Assembly (NCBI RefSeq): GCF_013409045.1
Contig: NZ_JACCBT010000001.1
Coordinates: forward strand, 682,001 to 746,000
From: Actinomadura citrea
GTDB taxonomy: Bacteria; Actinomycetota; Actinomycetes; Streptosporangiales; Streptosporangiaceae
DNA length: 64,000 nt
Direction: 5' to 3'
The position numbers and the translations under genes were made by a program. The notes under the pieces are model-generated. The model was not told the origin of the DNA. It saw only the letters and a list, made by a program, of their open reading frames with translations, and did no database searches. The stretch's first letter is position 1. Each line of letters begins with the position of its first letter. Of the stretch, positions 15,598 through 24,910 are shown one piece after another.

Positions 15598-16850
15598 ACG
15601 CCCGCGGGACCCTGGGCCGGCGGCTCGCGGGGGTGGCGTTCCTGCTCGTGCCGGTCCTGCTGGTCTGGCTGTCGATCGCCGTCTACGGCAAGAAGTTCAC
15701 GGGCGTCGCCTGGGTGACGCTGCGGACGGCGAGCGCGGGCAGCGAGATGCGCCCGCACGCCGACGTGAAGCTGCGCGGCGTCGTCGTCGGCGAGGTCCGC
15801 GAGGTCTCCTCGGACGGCGGCGTCGCCACGCTGAGGCTCGCGATCCGGCCGGACAAGGTGAGGCTGCTGCCGCGCAACGTGTCGGCGCAGCTCCTGCCGA
15901 CGACGCTGTTCGGGGCGCGGTTCGTCGCGCTCGTCCCGCCCGCGCGGCCGTCCCCCGAGCGGCTCACCGCCGGCAGCGTCATCAGCCAGGACCGGTCGGC
16001 GAACGCGATCGAGCTCCAGCAGGTGATGGACCACCTGTACCCGCTGCTCACGGCCGTCCGGCCGGCGGAGCTGGCGGCGACGCTCACCGCCGTGTCCCAG
16101 GCCCTGGACGGGCGGGGCGCCGACCTCGGGCGGACGATGGTCGAGCTGGACGCCTACCTCAAGAAGATCAACCCGAGCCTGCCCGCCCTCAACCGCGACA
16201 TCAGGCTGCTCGTCGAGGTGAGCCGCGACTACACCGAGGCCGCGCCCGACATCCTCCAGGCCCTCCACGACTTCGGCTACACGAGCCGGTCGCTGGTCGA
16301 GCAGAGGAACGACCTCGCGCGGCTGTACGCGTCGGTGACGGACGCCTCCCAGGACCTGGCCGACTTCCTGCACGAGAACTCCGCCAACGTCATCCGCCTC
16401 TCGGCCGCGAGCCGTCCGACGCTCGAACTGCTGAGCGAGTACTCGCCCGAGTACCCGTGCACGCTTCGGATGCTGACCGACTTCGTCCCGGTGATGGACA
16501 AGGTGCTCGGCAAGGGCACCGGCCGGCCCGGACTGCACGTGAACGTCAGGACGCTGCCGTCCAAGGGGCGCTACGTCCCGGGCAAGGACCGTCCGCGCTA
16601 CACCGACAAGAGCGGCCCGCACTGCTACCCGGTGGGCGGGACCGCCGTCCCGAGGTCGGCCCCGGCGGATGCGGCCACGCCCGTCGCGGTGGCGCCGGGC
16701 GCGCTCGGCCTGCCGAACTCGCCCGAGGAGAACCGCCTCGTCAACGAGCTGCTCGCCCCCGGGCTCCAGGACGTCCCGGAGGCGCTTCCGGACTGGAGCA
16801 GCGTCCTCGTCGGGCCCGTCTACCGGGGCACGGAGGTGAGGCTGAAATGA
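15594..16850 (+). CDS. mceA: MCE family protein, MceA position
   Basis: A 418-residue protein starting at GTG 15594, overlapping YrbEB by four bases. One N-terminal membrane helix (residues 12-30) is followed by the MlaD/MCE domain (LRGVVVGEVREV near 58-70, up to about residue 130), then a long helical region that should build the lipid tunnel, and a Pro/Ala-rich C-terminal extension containing two Cys. This is the longest Mce protein but MceF. ATGA overlap with the next gene indicates coupled translation. Confidence 0.92.
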   Translation: MNARGTLGRRLAGVAFLLVPVLLVWLSIAVYGKKFTGVAWVTLRTASAGSEMRPHADVKLRGVVVGEVREVSSDGGVATLRLAIRPDKVRLLPRNVSAQLLPTTLFGARFVALVPPARPSPERLTAGSVISQDRSANAIELQQVMDHLYPLLTAVRPAELAATLTAVSQALDGRGADLGRTMVELDAYLKKINPSLPALNRDIRLLVEVSRDYTEAAPDILQALHDFGYTSRSLVEQRNDLARLYASVTDASQDLADFLHENSANVIRLSAASRPTLELLSEYSPEYPCTLRMLTDFVPVMDKVLGKGTGRPGLHVNVRTLPSKGRYVPGKDRPRYTDKSGPHCYPVGGTAVPRSAPADAATPVAVAPGALGLPNSPEENRLVNELLAPGLQDVPEALPDWSSVLVGPVYRGTEVRLK

Positions 16851-17887
16851 ACCGGAGGGGGCTGGCGAAGCCGCTGGTCAAGTCGCTGGTGTTCGTCGCG
16901 GTGACCGTGGTGGCGACCGCGATGCTCGCGCTCAGCATCACCCGGACCGGCGGCGGCGACACCGTCTCCTACCGGGCGCGGTTCACCGACGCGTCCGGGC
17001 TGCGCGAGGGCGACGGCGTCCGGATCGCGGGCGTCGAGGTCGGCAGGGTCGGCCGCATCGAGGTCGTGGACCGCCGCGTCGCGCTCGTGTCGTTCTCCGT
17101 CGAGCGCGGGCGCCGGCTGCCCGCCGCGTCCACCGCGACGATCAAGTATCTGAACCTGATCGGGCAGCGGTACGTCGAGCTCGGGCGCGGCGCCGGGACC
17201 GGCGGGACGCTGCGGCCCGGCGCCACCATCCCGGTCGAGCGGACGGCGCCCGCGCTGAACCTGACGCAGCTCTTCAACGGATTCCAGCCGCTGTTCCAGG
17301 CGCTGTCGCCGCGGGACGTGAACCAGCTCGCCGGGTCGATCGTGCAGGTGCTGCAGGGCGAGGGCGGGACGGTCGAGGGGCTGCTGTCCACCGTCGGGTC
17401 GCTGACGCGCGGCATCGCCGACAAGGACCAGGTCATCGGGCAGGTCGTCGACAACCTGAACGCCGTCCTCGACACGATCAACTCGCGTGGCGACGAGCTC
17501 GGCGACCTGATCGGGACGCTGCGGCGGCTCGTGTCCGGGCTGGCCGCCGACCGCGCCGCGATCGGCGAGGCGATCGGCGCGCTGGACGACCTCGCGAGCA
17601 CCACCACCGGCCTGCTGCGCGACGGGCGCGAACCGCTCAGGCGCGACATCGCGCAGCTCGGGCGGTTGTCGGAGAACCTGTCGGACGACTCCCCGAAGGT
17701 CGAGTCGTTCCTGCGGCTGCTGCCGGTGAAGATGACCGCGATCGGGCGCATCGCCTCCTACGGGTCGTGGATGAACCTCTACCTCTGCGAGGCCGACCTC
17801 AGCGGCGCCACCTACCGGCAGTACCCGGGCGAGGCGCATCCGCCGCCCACCGGTGTCCCGCTCACGGCCGAAAGGTGCGGCGCATGA
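16847..17887 (+). CDS. mceB: MCE family protein, MceB position
   Basis: A 346-residue MCE protein. The N-terminal helix covers about residues 11-30; the MCE domain has the typical GVRIAGVEVGRVGRI motif near residues 55-70 and ends around 130. The helical part (130-310) has repeated small/hydrophobic spacing, and the tail contains LCEADLSG with a conserved Cys. The start and stop both use ATGA overlaps with neighbours. Confidence 0.92.
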   Translation: MNRRGLAKPLVKSLVFVAVTVVATAMLALSITRTGGGDTVSYRARFTDASGLREGDGVRIAGVEVGRVGRIEVVDRRVALVSFSVERGRRLPAASTATIKYLNLIGQRYVELGRGAGTGGTLRPGATIPVERTAPALNLTQLFNGFQPLFQALSPRDVNQLAGSIVQVLQGEGGTVEGLLSTVGSLTRGIADKDQVIGQVVDNLNAVLDTINSRGDELGDLIGTLRRLVSGLAADRAAIGEAIGALDDLASTTTGLLRDGREPLRRDIAQLGRLSENLSDDSPKVESFLRLLPVKMTAIGRIASYGSWMNLYLCEADLSGATYRQYPGEAHPPPTGVPLTAERCGA

Positions 17888-18927
17888 AGAAGAGTCGCCC
17901 GTCCGCCCGCCGGCGGCCCCGGCTGAGACCCGTCCGGGAGCGGAACCCGGTCGCGGTCGCGGTCGTGTCGCTCGTGCTGATCATCGCGCTGGGCCTGCTG
18001 GCGTTCAACGCCAGGGACCTGCCGGTGATCGGCGGCGGCACCCGCTACACGGCCGAGTTCGGCGAGGCCGCCGGGCTGCGTCCCGGCAACGAGGTCCGCG
18101 TCGCCGGGGTGAAGGTCGGCGAGGTCACGGGGGTCCGGCTGGACGGCGCGAAGGTCGCCGTCGCCTTCCGGGTGCGCGACACCTGGGTCGGGGACGCCAG
18201 CACCGCCGCCATCGCGATCAAGACGCTGCTCGGCGACAAGTTCCTCGCCGTCGACCCGCTCGGCGCCCGGCCGCAGGATCCGGGCCGCCGCATCCCCCTC
18301 GCCCGGACGACCTCCCCCTACGACGTGACGAAGGCGTTCGAGGACCTCGCCGGGACGGTCGGGCAGGTCGACTCGGCCAAGCTCGCCGCAGGCCTGGACG
18401 CGATCTCCACGACGTTCTCCGGGACGGCGCCGAGCGTGCGCGGGGCGCTGGACGGCGTCTCGGCGCTGTCGAAGACGATCTCGTCGCGGGACGCCGAGCT
18501 GGCGCGGCTGCTCGCCAACTCGCGGCAGGTCACCGGGACGATGGCGGGCCAGAGCGCGAACGTCGAGGCGCTGCTGCGGGACGGGAACCTGCTGCTCGGC
18601 GAGATCCGGCGCCGCCGCGAGGCGATCCACGCGCTGCTCACCGGCACGCAGGCGCTGTCGCGGCAGCTCGTCGGGCTCGTCGAGGACAACCAGCGGCAGC
18701 TCGGCCCGACGCTGCGCGCCCTCGGCCGCGTCACCGACCTGCTGCGCAGGAACCAGGACGACCTCGACCGGGCGCTGAGGACGGCCGGCCCCTACACGCG
18801 GCTGCTCGGCAACACGCTCGGCAACGGGCGCTGGATGGACGGCTACCTGTGCGGGCTCGTCCCGAAGGAGTACGGAGCGAAGGCTCCGGACAAAGGGTGC
18901 ATGCCGCCGAAGAAGGGGGGCGGCTGA
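17884..18927 (+). CDS. mceC: MCE family protein, MceC position
   Basis: A 347-residue MCE protein with a strongly basic cytoplasmic N-terminus (about ten Arg/Lys in the first 22 residues), one helix near 24-42, and the MCE core VRVAGVKVGEVTGV near residues 73-86. The C-terminus is short, with a Cys pair (LCGLVPKEYG ... GCMPPKK). Overlaps MceB by four bases and shares one base with the MceD start (TGATG). Confidence 0.92.
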   Translation: MKKSRPSARRRPRLRPVRERNPVAVAVVSLVLIIALGLLAFNARDLPVIGGGTRYTAEFGEAAGLRPGNEVRVAGVKVGEVTGVRLDGAKVAVAFRVRDTWVGDASTAAIAIKTLLGDKFLAVDPLGARPQDPGRRIPLARTTSPYDVTKAFEDLAGTVGQVDSAKLAAGLDAISTTFSGTAPSVRGALDGVSALSKTISSRDAELARLLANSRQVTGTMAGQSANVEALLRDGNLLLGEIRRRREAIHALLTGTQALSRQLVGLVEDNQRQLGPTLRALGRVTDLLRRNQDDLDRALRTAGPYTRLLGNTLGNGRWMDGYLCGLVPKEYGAKAPDKGCMPPKKGGG

Positions 18928-19919
18928 TGCTGCGCCGGATGAGTGTCCCGCTGGTCGCCGCCGGGCTCGCCGTCGTGGTCGCCGCCGTCGTCCTGGTCGC
19001 CCTGCGCGACCTGGGCGGGACCCGGATCACCGTGTACTTCCCGACCGCGGTCGGCGTCTACAGGGGCTCCGACGTGCGGGTGCTCGGCGTGAAGGTCGGC
19101 ACGGTCGACTCCGTCCGGGCCGAGGGGACCCGGGTCCGGACGGTCATGACCGTCGACCGCGGCGTGGACGTCCCGGCCGGGGCGAAGGCCGTGGCGGTCG
19201 CGCCGAGCCTGGTGGCCGACCGGTACGTCCAGCTCACGCCCGCCTACACGTCCGGCCCGAAGATGGCGGCCGGGACGGTGATCCCGGCCGACCGGACCGC
19301 GACGCCCATGGAGCTCGACAGGGTCTACGACAGCATCCGCAAGCTGGCCGCCGACCTCGGGCCCAAGGGCCTGAACAAGGACGGCGCGCTGTCGCGGCTC
19401 CTCGAAACGGGCGCGGAGAACCTGAGCGGCAACGGGCGCGACATCCGCACGACCACCGAGCGGATGGCGCAGGCGGCCAGGACGCTGTCCGGTTCGCAGA
19501 AGGACCTGTTCGCGACGATCCGCGGCCTCCAGACGTTCACGACGACGCTGAAGACCAACGACGGGCAGGTCAGGGAGGCGGAGCGACAGCTCGCCGACGT
19601 CTCCGGCTTCCTCGCCGACGACCGGGAGGAGCTCGACGCCGCGCTGCGGGCGCTGGCGGAGGCGCTCGCCCGGGTCAAGGCGTTCGTGCACGACAACCGG
19701 AAGCAGATCGCCGGGAACGTCGGGAAACTCGCCGACATCACGCAGTTGCTGGTGAAGCAGCGCCGGTCGCTGGCGGAGGCCCTGGACGTCCAGCCGCTCA
19801 ACGCGACCAACATCCTGAACGCCTACGACCCGGCGACGCGGTCGCTGATGGGGCGGCAGAACCTCGGCGAGCTGGCCCCGCCGCTGCCGGCGGCCGGGCC
19901 GCGGAAGGCGGAGCCATGA
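18927..19919 (+). CDS. mceD: MCE family protein, MceD position
   Basis: A 330-residue MCE protein with an N-terminal helix at residues 7-27 and the MCE domain motif VRVLGVKVGTVDSV near 51-64. It has no Cys in the C-terminal part, unlike MceA-C. Its ATG shares a base with the MceC stop, and its stop overlaps the next gene by four bases. Confidence 0.92.
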   Translation: MLRRMSVPLVAAGLAVVVAAVVLVALRDLGGTRITVYFPTAVGVYRGSDVRVLGVKVGTVDSVRAEGTRVRTVMTVDRGVDVPAGAKAVAVAPSLVADRYVQLTPAYTSGPKMAAGTVIPADRTATPMELDRVYDSIRKLAADLGPKGLNKDGALSRLLETGAENLSGNGRDIRTTTERMAQAARTLSGSQKDLFATIRGLQTFTTTLKTNDGQVREAERQLADVSGFLADDREELDAALRALAEALARVKAFVHDNRKQIAGNVGKLADITQLLVKQRRSLAEALDVQPLNATNILNAYDPATRSLMGRQNLGELAPPLPAAGPRKAEP

Positions 19920-20941
19920 TCCGGCAGGTCGTGTGGACGGCCCTGACCTGCGTCGCCCTCGGCGGCTGCGGCTTCTCCGGCGCGGCGGACCTCCCGCTGC
20001 CGGGCGGCGCCGACCTCGGCGACCACCCGTACACGGTGCGGGCGCGGTTCGCGAACGTGCTGAACCTCGTCCCGCAGTCGGCGGTGAAGGTCAACGACGT
20101 CGCGGTCGGGCGGGTGGTGAAGGTCGCGCTGCCCCGGGACGGCTGGACGGCCGAGGTCACCATGAAGGTCAACGGCGATGTCCGGCTCCCCGCGAACGCC
20201 TACGCCGAGCTGCGCCAGTCGAGCCTGCTGGGCGAGAAGTTCGTGCAGCTCAGCGCGGGACCCCAGGGCAGGGCCCAGACCGCCGCGGGGACGGGCGCGC
20301 TGGCGGACGGCGGGGTGATCCCGGAATCCCGGACGAACCGGAACCCCGAGGTCGAGGAGGTCTTCGGCGCGCTGTCGATGCTGCTGAACGGCGGCGGCAT
20401 CGCGCAGCTCCGGACGATCACCGTCGAGCTGAACCGGGCGCTCGGCGGCAACGAGCCGCAGGTCCGGTCGCTGCTGGAGCAGGCCCGCAGGCTCGTCGGC
20501 GACCTGGACGCGAACAGGCAGGGCATCACCGACGCCCTCGACGGCCTGAACCGGCTGTCGGCCACGCTGCGCGGCCGCAAGGACCAGATCGGCGTCGCCC
20601 TCGACGACATCGAACCCGGCCTCGCGGTGCTGGCCGAGCAGCGCGGGGCGCTCGTCCGGATGCTGCGGTCGCTGGACGGGCTGTCGCGTGCGGCGGTCAC
20701 GACCGTCCGGCGCAGCAAGGACGACATGATCGCCGACCTGCGCGCCCTCGAACCGACGCTGCGCAAGCTGTCCGACGCCGGCCGCGACCTGCCGAACGCG
20801 TTGCAGGTGCTGGTGACGTATCCGTTCACCGACGCCGTCCTGCCCGCGGTGAAGGGCGACTACCTGAACGTCTACCTCCAGATCACCGCCCGGCCCGGGA
20901 CGCAGGTCGTCCCGCCGATCAAGCCCGCGCAGGGGGACTGA
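19916..20941 (+). CDS. mceE: MCE family lipoprotein, MceE (LprK-like) position
   Basis: A 341-residue MCE protein made as a lipoprotein: the signal peptide ends in the lipobox VALGGC with Cys at about residue 18, the expected feature of the fifth Mce subunit. The MCE domain motif VKVNDVAVGRVVKV lies near residues 57-70. The C-terminus ends with the usual VTYPFTDAV ... GDYLNVYLQI segment. Lipidation would tether it to the outer face of the membrane. Confidence 0.93.
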   Translation: MIRQVVWTALTCVALGGCGFSGAADLPLPGGADLGDHPYTVRARFANVLNLVPQSAVKVNDVAVGRVVKVALPRDGWTAEVTMKVNGDVRLPANAYAELRQSSLLGEKFVQLSAGPQGRAQTAAGTGALADGGVIPESRTNRNPEVEEVFGALSMLLNGGGIAQLRTITVELNRALGGNEPQVRSLLEQARRLVGDLDANRQGITDALDGLNRLSATLRGRKDQIGVALDDIEPGLAVLAEQRGALVRMLRSLDGLSRAAVTTVRRSKDDMIADLRALEPTLRKLSDAGRDLPNALQVLVTYPFTDAVLPAVKGDYLNVYLQITARPGTQVVPPIKPAQGD

Positions 20942-22188
20942 TGCTGACCGCCGCCACCAGGGTCAAGAACCTCGTCTTCCTCGTCGTCGGCCTGCTGGCG
21001 ATGGGCTACGTCGGCCTCTCCTACGCCGACCTCGGCGGGTACGTCGGCTACCGCGACCACTACGTCGTGCGGGCCGACCTCGCCGAGGCGGGCGGCCTCG
21101 CGGAGAACGCCGACGTCACCTACCGGGGCACATCGGTCGGACGGGTCGGCGCGCTGCACCTGACCGGCGACGGCGTGCTGGCCGACCTGAAGATCAAGAA
21201 GTCGGCGCCGCGGGTTCCTGCACGCACGCAGGCCGTCGTCGCCAACCGGTCGGCGATCGGCGAGCAGTACATCGACCTCCGCCCCGCCACGTCCGCGGGG
21301 CCGTTCCTGGCGGGCGGCTCGGTGATCCCGCGCTCGTCCACGGCGACTCCGGCCCCGGTGACGGACCTGCTCACCAGCGTGAACGCGCTCGCCTCGTCCG
21401 TCCCCACCGACGCGCTGCGGACGGTCGTCGGGGAGCTGGGCCAGGCGTTCGCCGGGCAGGGACCCAACCTCCAGGTCCTGCTGGACGGCACGAGGTCGCT
21501 CTCCCGCGCCGCGAACGAGAACGCGGAGCCGACCATCTCGCTCATCGGCGATGGCGAGACCGTCCTGCGCACCCAGAACCAGGAGGCCGCGTCGTTGAAG
21601 GCGTTCGGCCGCAACGCGCGGCTCCTCTCCGAGCAGCTGCGCAAGTCCGACCCGGCCTTCCGGAAGCTGGTGGCGACGGCGCCGGGCGCGGCGGGCGAGT
21701 TCCGGACGCTGGTGCGCGACCTCGACCCGTCCCTCAGCGTCCTGGTCGCGAACCTGCTGACCACGTCCGAGCTGCTGGAACCCCGGGCGGACGGCCTGGA
21801 ACAGCTCCTGGCGAAGCTGCCCGCGGCCGTCTCCACCGGCATGTCGGTCGCCCAGGACGGCAGGCTCAACTTCGGGATGGTCACGACGTTCTTCAACCCG
21901 CCGGACTGCACGAGCGGCTACGGCGGCACGAAGTACCGCAACGGCCTCGACACCTCGCGCGGCCCGGCGCTCAACACCGCCGCCCACTGCGGCGCGCCGC
22001 CGTCGAGCGGCGTGAACGTGCGCGGCGCGGGAAACGCTCCGCGACGTCCGGTCCCGGCTCCGGCGCGGGCGGGCTCGGTGCTCTCCGCTGGTTCGCCCGC
22101 CCTTCCGGGCGCGCTCGCTCTGCCGGGCGTCGCGGACGGACCCGCCGGCATGGGCGGCCTGCTCGGCGTCGAGGGAGCAGGCGGATGA
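20941..22188 (+). CDS. mceF: MCE family protein, MceF position
   Basis: A 415-residue MCE protein, last of the six, with an N-terminal helix at residues 7-28 and the MCE core VTYRGTSVGRVGAL near 59-72. The C-terminal 90 residues are rich in Ala, Pro and Gly and carry Cys in NPPDCTSGYGG and AAHCGAPP. Its start shares one base with the MceE stop; its stop overlaps the first Mce-associated gene by four bases. Confidence 0.92.
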   Translation: MLTAATRVKNLVFLVVGLLAMGYVGLSYADLGGYVGYRDHYVVRADLAEAGGLAENADVTYRGTSVGRVGALHLTGDGVLADLKIKKSAPRVPARTQAVVANRSAIGEQYIDLRPATSAGPFLAGGSVIPRSSTATPAPVTDLLTSVNALASSVPTDALRTVVGELGQAFAGQGPNLQVLLDGTRSLSRAANENAEPTISLIGDGETVLRTQNQEAASLKAFGRNARLLSEQLRKSDPAFRKLVATAPGAAGEFRTLVRDLDPSLSVLVANLLTTSELLEPRADGLEQLLAKLPAAVSTGMSVAQDGRLNFGMVTTFFNPPDCTSGYGGTKYRNGLDTSRGPALNTAAHCGAPPSSGVNVRGAGNAPRRPVPAPARAGSVLSAGSPALPGALALPGVADGPAGMGGLLGVEGAGG

Positions 22189-22736
22189 CCGCGAGCGCCG
22201 AGCGGGGGGCCCGGAGGCGGCGGGACGGGCTCCTCGCCGGATGGGGGCTGGTCGGGTGGGCGGCGATCGCGGCCGCCACCGTGTTCCTCGCCTGGTCGGG
22301 CTGGACGGTGTGGCGAGACGAACCGGACGCGCGGAGCGGGCCCGAACGCGCGCGGGACGTCGTGCTGCGGAGCGCCCGAGAGCAGATCGCCGCGCTCAAC
22401 TCGATGGACCCCGCGCGGGTGGACGCCGGGCTGCGCGCCTGGCGGGACGCCTCCACCGGCGCGCTGCACGACCAGCTCGCCCGGGACGAGCCGCGGAACC
22501 GCACCAAGATCGGCCAGTCGCGGACCACCGCCGCGGCGACCGTCACCGGAGCCGCCGTCACGTCGCTCGACGTCCGGGAGGGGAAGGCGAAGGTCATCGC
22601 GTCCGTGCAGGTGAAGCTGGCTTTGCAGGGCGGTGCGCCCACGGTGCAGCGCAAGCGGTTCGAGATGGGGACGGTCCGCACGCCGTCCGGCTGGAAGCTC
22701 GAATCGCTCACCGCGATCCCGGTCGGTGCACGATGA
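22185..22736 (+). CDS. Mce-associated membrane protein (Mam), type 1
   Basis: A 183-residue protein with a basic N-terminus, one hydrophobic helix near residues 20-42 and an extracytoplasmic NTF2-like region. AREQIAALNSMD and the conserved VxxGLxxWRDASTGAL pattern near residues 65-90 identify the Mam family encoded downstream of mce genes, reported to stabilise the Mce complex. It resembles the protein at 23267-23818 more than its direct neighbour. Confidence 0.85.
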   Translation: MTASAERGARRRRDGLLAGWGLVGWAAIAAATVFLAWSGWTVWRDEPDARSGPERARDVVLRSAREQIAALNSMDPARVDAGLRAWRDASTGALHDQLARDEPRNRTKIGQSRTTAAATVTGAAVTSLDVREGKAKVIASVQVKLALQGGAPTVQRKRFEMGTVRTPSGWKLESLTAIPVGAR

Positions 22737-23257
22737 GGCGGCTGCTCGGGCTCTACCGGCCGTTCTCCGTCGCGCTCGCGCTCGTCGTGCTCGCGCTGGC
22801 CCTGCGTCCCGCCGCCGGGACGGCACGTGACCACGGGCTGAGGGGCGAGAAGGAGCCTGCGCACGACCTCGCCGTCCTGGACGACGTGGCCACGACCGAG
22901 GTGATCGGGGACGTGTCGACGGCCCTCGCCCGGGTGTTCAGCTACGCGCCGGACGACGTCGCCGCCACCGAGCAGGCCGCGGGGCGGGAGCTGGCAGGCC
23001 GGGCACTGGACGAGTACCGGCGGCTCTTCGCGCAGGTCAGGCAGCAGGCCCCGGCCCAGCGCGTCACGCTCGCCACCCGTGTCGTCCGGGCCGGGGTCGT
23101 CTCGCTGACCGGCGACGACGCCCGGCTTCTGGTCTTCCTCGACCAGACCGCCACCCGCGCGGGCGAACCGGACGGGACGCCCGCGGCCGCGCAGCTCATG
23201 GTGACCGCGCACCGCGACCGCGGCCACTGGACGATCACCGGTCTCACCTCGGCCTGA
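22733..23257 (+). CDS. Mce-associated membrane protein (Mam), type 2
   Basis: A 174-residue protein starting at ATG 22733 with an ATGA overlap. One helix lies at residues 11-28. The mature part contains ALARVFSYAPDD and DARLLVFLDQTATR, which recur almost unchanged in the protein at 23820-24380. The pairing of a type 1 and a type 2 Mam gene, then a second such pair, points to duplication of a two-gene unit. Confidence 0.85.
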   Translation: MRRLLGLYRPFSVALALVVLALALRPAAGTARDHGLRGEKEPAHDLAVLDDVATTEVIGDVSTALARVFSYAPDDVAATEQAAGRELAGRALDEYRRLFAQVRQQAPAQRVTLATRVVRAGVVSLTGDDARLLVFLDQTATRAGEPDGTPAAAQLMVTAHRDRGHWTITGLTSA

Positions 23258-23266
23258 GGGGCTCGC

Positions 23267-23818
23267 ATGGCAGACGCAACCCTGCACCGTACGGACGGCA
23301 CCCTGCACAGCCCGGACGACACCCCGCAACGGACGGCGGCCGCCCTGCTCGTCCTCGCCGCGCTGTTCGCCGCCTGGGCCGGCTGGTCCTGGTATGCGGC
23401 CGCGCACGACGACGCCCGGGCCTACTCCCGCGCGCGCGACGACGTCCTGGAGGCGGGGCAGCAGGGCGTCCAGAACCTCAACACCCTCGACTACCGCTCC
23501 CTCGGGCCCGGCCTGAAGACCTGGCAGGACTCCACCACCGGCGACCTGCACCGCCAGATCACGCAGGGCCGTCCGGCCTTCGAGGAGCAGGTGGCCAAGG
23601 CCCGGACGATCACCAGCGCCCGCATCCTGGACGCCGCCGTCGCCGAACTGGACGAGCGCTCCGGCAAGGCCCGGATGCTGGTCGCCGTCGAGATCACCGT
23701 CACCCCTCCGGACGGCGACCCCGCCACCAGGCAGAGCCGCCTGGTCGGCGAGCTGACCAGGACGCCCGGCGGCTGGAAGCTCAGCACGCTGGGCCAGGCA
23801 TCGGCGGAAGGCGCGTGA
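23267..23818 (+). CDS. Mce-associated membrane protein (Mam), type 1, second copy
   Basis: A 183-residue protein with its helix at residues 24-43 and the type 1 motif LNTLDYRSLGPGLKTWQDST near residues 68-87. The first 22 residues are an unusual Thr/Asp/His-rich stretch built from short repeats (LHRTDGTLHSPDDTPQRT), absent from the first copy. It begins nine bases after the preceding stop. Confidence 0.85.
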   Translation: MADATLHRTDGTLHSPDDTPQRTAAALLVLAALFAAWAGWSWYAAAHDDARAYSRARDDVLEAGQQGVQNLNTLDYRSLGPGLKTWQDSTTGDLHRQITQGRPAFEEQVAKARTITSARILDAAVAELDERSGKARMLVAVEITVTPPDGDPATRQSRLVGELTRTPGGWKLSTLGQASAEGA

Positions 23819-23819
23819 C

Positions 23820-24380
23820 ATGGCGGAGCTTGGTGACAGGGCCGTGCAGACCACCGCGTGGTGGCGTGCCCGCGCGTCCTCGCCCATCGCGCTCGGCCTC
23901 GCCGCCGTCCTGCTCGCCGCGCTCGGCGTGTGGGCGCTCCGGCAGGCGGACGGCCTGGGGGACGACCCGTCCACCCGCAACACCGCCCTCACCGACGGCG
24001 CCGCCACCAGCGAGGTCAAGGGCGCCGTCGCCGACATGATCGGCAAGGTCTTCTCCTACGACTACACCGATCCGTCCCGCACCTCGGAGGCCGTCCGCGC
24101 GTTCCTCACCGGCGATGCCGTCCGCCGGCACGAAGCGGTCTTCGGGAAGGTCCGCGAGGACGCCCCGAAGGCGCGGACCGTGCTCAGCACCCGCGTCACC
24201 GACAGCGCCGTCACCACCCTGACCGGGGACCGCGCGGCCGTGCTCGTCTTCGCCGACCAGCAGACCACCCGCACCGGCGACGGCGAGAGCACCCACGCCC
24301 CCGCCATGCTCACCGTCACCGCCGTCCGTCGCGACGGCCAATGGAAAATCACCGCCCTCGACACCTTCACCCCCGGCTGA
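23820..24380 (+). CDS. Mce-associated membrane protein (Mam), type 2, second copy
   Basis: A 186-residue protein, one base after the preceding stop. The helix is near residues 19-38; the mature domain has KVFSYDYTDPSRT and DRAAVLVFADQQTTRT, matching the type 2 protein at 22733. It is the last gene of the twelve-gene operon. Together with its partner it would form the second heteromeric Mam pair, if these proteins pair as their order suggests (inference). Confidence 0.85.
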   Translation: MAELGDRAVQTTAWWRARASSPIALGLAAVLLAALGVWALRQADGLGDDPSTRNTALTDGAATSEVKGAVADMIGKVFSYDYTDPSRTSEAVRAFLTGDAVRRHEAVFGKVREDAPKARTVLSTRVTDSAVTTLTGDRAAVLVFADQQTTRTGDGESTHAPAMLTVTAVRRDGQWKITALDTFTPG

Positions 24381-24523
24381 CCTCGGATCGGTCGGACGGG
24401 CGGGCCCGGCCGCACGAGGGAGGCGGTCGTTTCGCTTGACAACCGGGCCGGAAACTAAGACGGTTCGTCGTGCGGTCGACAGTCGATCGCAGCAATTTCG
24501 CGCAAAACCAGGAGATGACCGAT

Positions 24524-24646
24524 GTGACCAAGGGTAAGAAGCCGGCCGACCAGGTCGCCGCGGACATGGGCAAGATCGCCGGTACGGCGATCACCACCAC
24601 GGCGCGGCTCGTCATCAAGGTGCTCACCCCCCCGAAGAAGAAGTAA
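24524..24646 (+). CDS. 40-residue basic small protein downstream of the mce operon
   Basis: A short reading frame with a basic N-terminus (MTKGKKPADQ), a hydrophobic central part (IAGTAITTTARLVIKVL) and a PPKKK end. AGGAG at 24510-24514 abuts an in-frame ATG at 24515, which is too close to use, while GTG 24524 lies nine bases away; I therefore prefer GTG 24524. A terminator follows 53 bases after the stop. The size and charge pattern suggest a membrane-associated peptide. TTGACA at 24436-24441 may be a -35 element of its own promoter, but the -10 is weak. Function unknown. Confidence 0.55.
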   Translation: MTKGKKPADQVAADMGKIAGTAITTTARLVIKVLTPPKKK

Positions 24647-24698
24647 TCCGACCGAGGCCGGTCCCGCGCACTGGACAGGCCCTGGGCGGTTAATTTGT

Positions 24699-24727
24699 CC
24701 GGCTCTCACCCTGTGGGTGGGAGCCGG
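24699..24727 (+). terminator. Strong terminator after the small protein gene
   Basis: A 13-bp stem joins CCGGCTCTCACCC (24699-24711) to GGGTGGGAGCCGG (24715-24727) around a TGT loop, with a single G-U pair, followed by TTCGCTTTG. It closes the mce/small-protein region. Confidence 0.85.
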
Positions 24728-24910
24728 TTCGCTTTGTCGCCACGCGAGCCGTGGAGGCCGTTGGCTTGCCGCTGAGCTGGGGATTTGTTAGATGACTCCA
24801 GGAAAGGGCGCGGAACAGGTTATTTCGGCGACAACTCTTTTCCCGGGCGGTCCGCGAAGCTGGGGAGGCGCTCCGCGGGTCGGCGGGCGTTCGTCAGGGG
24901 GGATCGGCGC

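Noticed and set aside
13985-24380. Assignment of the operon to a numbered Mce class (mce1 or mce4)
   Set aside because: Cannot be decided without a phylogeny; only subunit positions are named.
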